DNA from: Waddliaceae bacterium
Lineage (GTDB): Bacteria; Chlamydiota; Chlamydiia; Chlamydiales; SLFE01
Direction: 5' to 3'
Length of the DNA stretch: 10,210 bases
Assembly (NCBI GenBank): GCA_007124415.1
Contig: SLFE01000004.1
Span: 1-10,210 of the forward strand
Of this stretch, positions 6,416 through 10,210 are shown piece after piece (the first letter of the stretch is position 1; each line of letters starts with the position of its first letter). The translations under genes were made by a program, and so were the position numbers. The notes under the pieces were generated by a model that ran no database searches, was not told the DNA's origin, and worked only from the letters and a program-made list of their open reading frames with translations.

Positions 6416-6444
6416 TTGATTTAACGGTTATCTCCATATAAAAT
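6416..6444 (+). promoter_or_regulatory. promoter of the YihY-like gene
   Basis: TTGATT (6416-6421) and TAAAAT (6439-6444) are separated by 17 bases, matching the housekeeping consensus at four and five of six positions. Transcription would begin near 6451, just before a GGAGG. It lies in the 101-base divergent gap between the sterol reductase gene and the membrane protein gene. Confidence 0.5.
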
Positions 6445-6463
6445 AAAGCAATGGAGGCCTATA

Positions 6464-6499
6464 ATGAACTTATCATCAGCAGCAGGTTATCGTGAATAA
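6464..6499 (+). CDS. possible 11-codon leader peptide overlapping the YihY start
   Basis: An ATG at 6464 has an ideal ribosome binding site GGAGG (6453-6457) 6 bases upstream and opens an 11-residue frame (MNLSSAAGYRE) ending in TAA at 6497-6499. That stop lies just past the GTG start (6492) of the next gene in another frame, an 8-base overlap typical of translational coupling. The strong signal belongs to this frame; the GTG itself has none. It may be a coupling leader or a chance frame. Confidence 0.3.
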   Translation: MNLSSAAGYRE

Positions 6500-7808
6500 T
6501 TTTTTTTCAAAAATCGCACATTATCTTGATTTGGGGATCTGGGAAAAAGGATTTCGCGGGGAAAAGAAAGAACCTTTTCACCGCAAAGCCATCAAAACGA
6601 TGATCATGTCTATCGAAGGGTTTCGAGTCGACCGCTGTTCAACCACCGCCTCGGCGCTAGCATATTATTCCCTATTGGCCCTGGTTCCTATTCTCGCGCT
6701 AGCATTCGGCATCGCAAGGGGTTTTCATTTAGACCGTTATGTTGAGCAAGAGTTATTAGCGCAGTTTGCCCGCTATGAGATCGTCATTCAAGAAGCCATC
6801 AGTTTTGCCAAAAGGCTTTTGGAACAAACGCGGGGAGGAATCATCGCCGCTGTCGGTCTTGCCATTCTTTTGTGGACTGTTGCCAAAGTCCTCAATTACA
6901 TCGAAAGCGCTTTCAACAGGATTTGGCTTGTCAGAAAGGGGAGGAGTTTTAAAAGAAAATTCACCGACTACATCTCTGTCGCAATCGTGTGCCCCATACT
7001 TGTCATCCTTTCGAATGCCGCCGCCGTTTTAGCGATCACAAGAATTCAACAATACACAAGGGATGTCCCTCTCATCGGCGTTTATGCCGATTGGCTGCTA
7101 AACCTTATCAACATCGTCCCGTTTATGGCCACCTGGGCGCTCTTGGCCTTCCTTTATGTATTCATTCCCAATGTTCCCGTTCGCCTCAAAACCGGCCTGA
7201 TCGCAGCTTTCATTGCCGCGATCGTCTACCATTTTTTCCAGTGGGCCTATGTCTTTTTTCAAATCGGAATCGCACGCTACGGCGCCATTTACGGCAGCTT
7301 CGCCGCGTTTCCCCTATTCCTCATTTGGCTCCAAATCAGCTGGATGATCGTTCTTTTCGGCGCCGAAATTTCCTACTCGCTTCAAAATCTCGGCGTTTTC
7401 GGCCTTAAGCAGAGCAAAGCGAAAATCAATATTTACAACCGCCGCCTCTTGCTCCTCGGAATCATGCGCCTTTTAGTGAAAAATTTTCATAATAAGGAAA
7501 ACCCCCTCTCCTCAAAAGAAATCGCCAAGTCAATGGGAATTCCTCTACAAGTCTGCACAGCGCTGCTCAACGACCTCGTCGACTGCCATCTTGCCGTATC
7601 GGCAATCGATGGCCGGCAAGGGTATCAACCTGCCATAGATATCAGCGGCCTTACATTAGCCGATGTCATCAAAGCGGTGGAAAAGCAGGAAGAGACAACC
7701 ATCAAAATGGTCAAATCAAAAGAAATGCACAATCTTGCCGAAATTTTATCCGAATTCGAGAAAATCATAGAAAATTCCCCCAAAAACTCCCTCCTCAAAG
7801 ACTTATAA
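6492..7808 (+). CDS. YihY/BrkB (UPF0761) family inner membrane protein with C-terminal extension
   Basis: A 438-aa protein. Residues about 45-300 form the YihY/virulence-factor-BrkB domain with six membrane segments (about 52-75, 115-135, 160-182, 200-225, 235-257, 268-292). Typical motifs are ASALAYYSLLALVPIL, FNRIW, and YGAIYGSFAAFPLFLIWLQ followed by WMIVLFGAE. The family was once annotated as RNase BN, which is not its function; its real role is unknown. The last 140 residues are soluble; about 318-395 reads like a winged-helix fold (SSKEIAKSMGIPLQVCTALL, then a DLVDCHLAV segment), and the end is charged and helical. Such extensions occur in some YihY homologues. The start is GTG at 6492; it has no clear ribosome binding site of its own and may depend on the short upstream frame. 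It is divergent from the sterol reductase. Confidence 0.88.
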   Translation: MNNFFSKIAHYLDLGIWEKGFRGEKKEPFHRKAIKTMIMSIEGFRVDRCSTTASALAYYSLLALVPILALAFGIARGFHLDRYVEQELLAQFARYEIVIQEAISFAKRLLEQTRGGIIAAVGLAILLWTVAKVLNYIESAFNRIWLVRKGRSFKRKFTDYISVAIVCPILVILSNAAAVLAITRIQQYTRDVPLIGVYADWLLNLINIVPFMATWALLAFLYVFIPNVPVRLKTGLIAAFIAAIVYHFFQWAYVFFQIGIARYGAIYGSFAAFPLFLIWLQISWMIVLFGAEISYSLQNLGVFGLKQSKAKINIYNRRLLLLGIMRLLVKNFHNKENPLSSKEIAKSMGIPLQVCTALLNDLVDCHLAVSAIDGRQGYQPAIDISGLTLADVIKAVEKQEETTIKMVKSKEMHNLAEILSEFEKIIENSPKNSLLKDL

Positions 7809-7848
7809 AAACCTTGGCTTTTGGGATGAAAATCGTCATAATGAACGC

Positions 7849-7854
7849 TATAAT
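7849..7854 (+). promoter_or_regulatory. -10 box of the CPBP-family gene
   Basis: A perfect TATAAT lies 25 bases before the ATG at 7879, in the 70-base gap after the YihY-like gene. The -35 is weak (TGAAAA at 7827-7832, 16-base spacer). AGGAAA (7866-7871) serves as ribosome binding site. The gene therefore probably has its own promoter besides any read-through. Confidence 0.45.
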
Positions 7855-7878
7855 AGTTTAATTTTAGGAAACACTTCA

Positions 7879-8733
7879 ATGACAGTTTGGAAGCGGTTCG
7901 GAATCCCCTTGCTCCAGGTGGGTTTTTTTATAGCCATTTATTATTTCGGCGGCCAATATCTGCTCGAAAAATTAGTCGAGCCGGTAGTGATAAAGCTCAC
8001 TACCAGGCTCCCTCTCGGGCTTACCCCATTCCTCGACCTCGACTACGGCCGCATTGCCAGCAGAATTTTCAACTTCCTCTGGACGATCCTTCTCTTTTTC
8101 TCATTTCAAAAGTTTGTCCATGGACGAGCTTGGAATGACAACATTCTTTTCCGTCCCAAGCACAAGCTAAGAACCTTCTGCTGGGGGGCGCTTTTCGGAA
8201 GTTTTCTGGTTATCAGTTTAATCACGCTCGCCATTGCTACCCAAACAGTTGTCATCAAGGCAGTCCACCTCTTCCCCGGCGATGTATTCGCCACCGTCTC
8301 CCTCTATATTTTTGCAATGGCTTTGACCGCCACCTCTCAGGAACTGGCCATGAGAGGGTATATATTGCAAACCCTTAAGGAAAATTGGGGGACCCATTGG
8401 GCTGTTTGGGCAAGCGCGCTGATCTTTGGAGCGGTGCATTTTCCCTATTCCTTCTATTACGCCTACGCAGCTTTTGTGGCCGGCCTTGTCCTCGGCTACG
8501 CTTATGTCTGGTATGGGATCTATTACTGCATTGGCTGGCATTTTATGTGGAATTTTATCGAATCGGTTGTCTTCAGCGGAAAAATCGTTCTATTCGAAGT
8601 GAACGATCCCTTTTTAATCGGCGATAAAAACATAACTCCCGACCAGGAAGGGTTTCTCGTACTTCCCATTCTTCTTATCGGATTTGCCATACTACTTGTC
8701 ATCCACAAAACGGAATGGCGGTTAAAATCTTAG
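7879..8733 (+). CDS. CPBP (Abi/CAAX-protease-like) family membrane protein
   Basis: A 284-aa multi-pass membrane protein. Hydrophobic segments lie at about 8-28, 62-78, 100-120, 138-152, 172-190, 193-215, 218-234 and 259-275. The three motifs of the CPBP intramembrane metalloprotease family are recognisable: QELAMRG (154-160), the place of EExxxR; FGAVH (183-187) as FxxxH; and HFMWN (221-225) as HxxxN. The family includes Rce1-like CAAX proteases and bacterial proteins of bacteriocin self-immunity, mostly uncharacterised. The first Glu of motif one is Gln here, so protease activity is uncertain. The ATG is preceded by AGGAAA. It follows the YihY-like gene by 70 bases on the same strand but has its own -10 box. 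A strong hairpin lies inside its 5' coding part. Confidence 0.82.
   Translation: MTVWKRFGIPLLQVGFFIAIYYFGGQYLLEKLVEPVVIKLTTRLPLGLTPFLDLDYGRIASRIFNFLWTILLFFSFQKFVHGRAWNDNILFRPKHKLRTFCWGALFGSFLVISLITLAIATQTVVIKAVHLFPGDVFATVSLYIFAMALTATSQELAMRGYILQTLKENWGTHWAVWASALIFGAVHFPYSFYYAYAAFVAGLVLGYAYVWYGIYYCIGWHFMWNFIESVVFSGKIVLFEVNDPFLIGDKNITPDQEGFLVLPILLIGFAILLVIHKTEWRLKS
7978..8010 (+). repeat. strong inverted repeat inside the CPBP coding region
   Basis: GGTAGTGA (7983-7990) pairs perfectly with TCACTACC (7997-8004) around a 6-base loop; beyond a single bulged A, GAGCC (7978-7982) pairs with GGCTC (8006-8010). That gives 13 base pairs, about 100 bases into the gene. The encoded residues are unremarkable, so the pairing is not forced by an obvious protein repeat. 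It could slow or regulate translation, be an operator-like site, or be chance. Confidence 0.6.
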
Positions 8734-8821
8734 GGCCGGGCCCTGCATTCTGCATAACTTTTCACAAGCTGCCTTGAAAGCCCCCTTGCAAAACTGAAGT
8801 CTTGAGGTTGATAGCGCATAA
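8734..8821. other. 88-bp gap between convergent CPBP gene and arsC
   Basis: It begins with the palindrome GGGCCGGGCCC (8733-8743), whose first G is the end of the CPBP stop codon; it can form only a 4-bp stem with a 3-base loop. Short TGCAT repeats follow. No T-tailed terminator is seen for either gene. Confidence 0.5.
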
Positions 8822-9232
8822 TCAGTCGGAAAGATCGCTGACAAATTTTTTTATTTCATCCCTGACTCTTCTATATATATTCAAAGAATCTTCCCTGGAT
8901 TTTCTGGATAAAATAGGTGGGTTGTCAAAAGGATGATGGATCCGTTTTGCCTTGCCGGGAAAAGCAGGACATTTGGATTCAGCGTTATTGCAAATAGTTA
9001 TAACAAGATCAAACTCCTGATCTTCAAGCTCGCTAATCAGCTTCGAATGTTGATGAGATATATCAACACCTGCCTCTCGCATAACTTGTACAGCTTTAGG
9101 ATCGAGTCCATGTTTCTCGATCCCGGCAGAAACGGGCTCGAAAGCATTTCCTTTCAGCTCTCTCACCCACCCTTCTGCCATCTGGCTGCGGCATGAATTT
9201 CCGGTGCAAATAAAAAGTATTTTTTTCTTCAT
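8822..9232 (-). CDS. arsC: arsenate reductase, thioredoxin-coupled (LMW-phosphatase fold)
   Basis: A 136-aa cytoplasmic enzyme that reduces arsenate to arsenite. The low-molecular-weight phosphatase P-loop is CTGNSCR, with Cys9 and Arg15 (CX5R), near the N terminus. The further redox cysteines are Cys81 and Cys88 in CNNAESKCPAFPG, nearly the same spacing as the C10/C82/C89 triad of the thioredoxin-coupled Staphylococcus enzyme. HHPFDNPP supplies the Asp-containing loop near the end. Length is normal. The ATG at 9232 is preferred to the TTG one codon earlier; GAGGTG (9241-9246) lies upstream at good spacing. It is the second gene of the operon, 44 bases behind arsM, and supplies that enzyme's arsenite substrate. 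Confidence 0.93.
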   Translation of the reverse strand: MKKKILFICTGNSCRSQMAEGWVRELKGNAFEPVSAGIEKHGLDPKAVQVMREAGVDISHQHSKLISELEDQEFDLVITICNNAESKCPAFPGKAKRIHHPFDNPPILSRKSREDSLNIYRRVRDEIKKFVSDLSD

Positions 9233-9276
9233 CAATCACACCTCAACTCAATCAAAGCCAGACTTAAATGAATTTC

Positions 9277-10131
9277 TTAGCTTGAAATCCGAGGTTTTAC
9301 AGCCTTGATTTTTGCTGAAACAACATAATTTTCGGCATCGGCCCCGGGCACCCAATCTTTGATGAACATACGGCTATTTTCGTCAGGTTCAATAGTGATT
9401 TGAGTAAATCCTGCTTTTGATAATATATCCTTTAGTTCATCAATCGTAATAGCTCCGGAAATGCAGTTGCAATACAGCTCTTCATTATCCACCATTTCCT
9501 TAGGCAGCGGTTTATAAGAGACAATATCGGAAATCGCAATTCTCCCTCCCTCTTTCAATACACGGAAGGATTCCTCGAAAACAAGGTCTTTGTTTGTAGA
9601 CAAGTTAACAACACAATTAGATATAATGGCATCAATGGCATTATTCGGAAGAGGCAGGTGCTCTATTTCCCCCAGCAGAAACTCAACATTATGATAACCG
9701 TGTTTTTCAGCATTGGTTCTGGCTTTGCTGATCATTTCCGGAGTCATATCAACGCCGAACACTTTTCCTGAGGGGCCGACTTTTTTTGCCGCAAGAAAGG
9801 CGTCAAAACCGCCGCCGGCTCCTAAGTCTAAAACATATTCTCCCTGTTTTAAAGAGGCTATAGCCTGCGGATTGCCGCATCCGAGCCCCATATTACTCCC
9901 TTCAGGAACGCTATTCAGTTCTTCTTCGCTATAACCTAATTCCTTGGAATAAGCTTCATCCAAATTTTCTGACACGCCGCAGCAGCTACGCGAATTTCCA
10001 CAACTTTTGCTTTGGTTGTTTGCCTTTGCGACATCCCTATAAGCAGACCGCACGGTATTTTTTACATCCTGCTTCTGATTGATATCGACGACTACCACAT
10101 GTTCAACTTTTGGAGGTTGATAATAATCCAT
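9277..10131 (-). CDS. arsM: arsenite S-adenosylmethionine methyltransferase ArsM
   Basis: A 284-aa soluble class I methyltransferase that adds methyl groups from S-adenosylmethionine to As(III), giving methylated and volatile arsenicals. The SAM-binding motif is VLDLGAGGGFDAF (100-112), with acidic VFGVDMT (124-130) at the end of the second strand. ArsM-type cysteines are seen: C44, C50 and C51 in an N-terminal SCG/SCCG stretch, C85 in GLGCGNP, C173 in SNCVVNL, and C221/C223 in YCNCISGA; the last two sites match the As-binding cysteines of characterised ArsM enzymes. The ATG at 10131 has AGGAG (10139-10143) 7 bases upstream. It is the first visible gene of an operon with arsC. The GC content seems a little lower than in recJ, in keeping with an accessory origin. 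Confidence 0.93.
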   Translation of the reverse strand: MDYYQPPKVEHVVVVDINQKQDVKNTVRSAYRDVAKANNQSKSCGNSRSCCGVSENLDEAYSKELGYSEEELNSVPEGSNMGLGCGNPQAIASLKQGEYVLDLGAGGGFDAFLAAKKVGPSGKVFGVDMTPEMISKARTNAEKHGYHNVEFLLGEIEHLPLPNNAIDAIISNCVVNLSTNKDLVFEESFRVLKEGGRIAISDIVSYKPLPKEMVDNEELYCNCISGAITIDELKDILSKAGFTQITIEPDENSRMFIKDWVPGADAENYVVSAKIKAVKPRISS

Positions 10132-10156
10132 TAATGAACTCCTCGTTATTTTTTTT

Positions 10157-10184
10157 ACCCCTGATTAAGGTCTCAATCAGGGGT
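10157..10184. repeat. perfect inverted repeat upstream of arsM
   Basis: ACCCCTGATT (10157-10166) and AATCAGGGGT (10175-10184) are perfect 10-base inverted arms around an 8-base loop, 26 bases upstream of the arsM ATG. On the minus strand the hairpin is followed by A, not T, so it is not an obvious terminator for an upstream gene on that strand. A consensus TTGACA lies just upstream of it (minus, 10200-10195), so the repeat falls where the spacer and -10 region should be, a position fit for an operator. No good -10 is seen. Confidence 0.55.
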
Positions 10185-10194
10185 TTTAATATTC

Positions 10195-10200
10195 TGTCAA
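10195..10200 (-). promoter_or_regulatory. possible -35 hexamer for the ars operon
   Basis: Read on the minus strand this is a perfect TTGACA, 64 bases upstream of the arsM ATG. At a 16-18 base spacer the -10 candidates (for example ATTGAG) are poor, so the promoter would need an activator, or the hexamer is chance. Confidence 0.3.
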
Positions 10201-10210
10201 CTTTATCATA

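Noticed and set aside
10157..10187. Rho-independent terminator on the plus strand
   Set aside because: Only four T follow the stem and no plus-strand gene precedes it, so a terminator role is unsupported.
1..10210. tRNA, rRNA or CRISPR array
   Set aside because: No cloverleaf-like sequence, rRNA sequence or regularly spaced repeat was noticed while reading the intergenic stretches.

Overview
The window looks like a chromosomal segment of an environmental (amoeba-associated) member of the Chlamydiales, with moderate GC in a Waddlia/Estrella-like range. The assignment rests on three things. A recJ gene sits next to a gene for a tandem helix-turn-helix protein that matches EUO, the chlamydial late-gene repressor; to my memory these two are also neighbours in Chlamydia trachomatis. 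There is a SET-domain protein of the chlamydial NUE/CpnSET type. There is also a eukaryote-like sterol reductase. The species-level guess is inference only.

Layout. Positions 1-842 hold a 17-base T run, a small Arg-rich reading frame on the minus strand (28-402) with a good promoter and ribosome binding site, and a roughly 168-bp imperfect palindrome (461-628) that looks like a repeat element or a long RNA hairpin. recJ (843-2636, +) converges on euo (2702-3154, -) across a short hairpin. An AT-rich divergent regulatory region follows (3155-3368). It leads into a plus-strand pair: an ankyrin/SET protein (3369-4163) and an exported HAD-like DUF2608 protein (4229-5035). The latter converges with, and overlaps by 4 bases, a minus-strand gene for 7-dehydrocholesterol reductase (5032-6390). 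Divergently from that run a YihY/BrkB-type membrane protein (6492-7808), preceded by a possible 11-codon leader, and a CPBP-family membrane protein (7879-8733) with a strong hairpin inside its 5' coding region. The right end is a minus-strand arsenic operon, arsM then arsC (10131 to 8822), preceded by a perfect 10-bp-arm inverted repeat.

How the genes fit together. recJ and euo are core chlamydial functions (DNA repair and developmental control). The block 3369-6390 looks host-directed: a probable chromatin or histone-like-protein methyltransferase, an exported phosphatase-fold protein, and an enzyme that would act on host-derived sterols, because no sterol synthesis genes are visible here. 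The ars genes are an accessory detoxification module: ArsC reduces arsenate and ArsM methylates the arsenite. No efflux pump or ArsR is visible before the window ends.

The most notable items are the animal-like DHCR7, the ankyrin extension on the NUE-type SET protein, the 168-bp palindrome, and the direct repeats in front of euo. All homology statements are from recognition of sequence motifs; no search was run.
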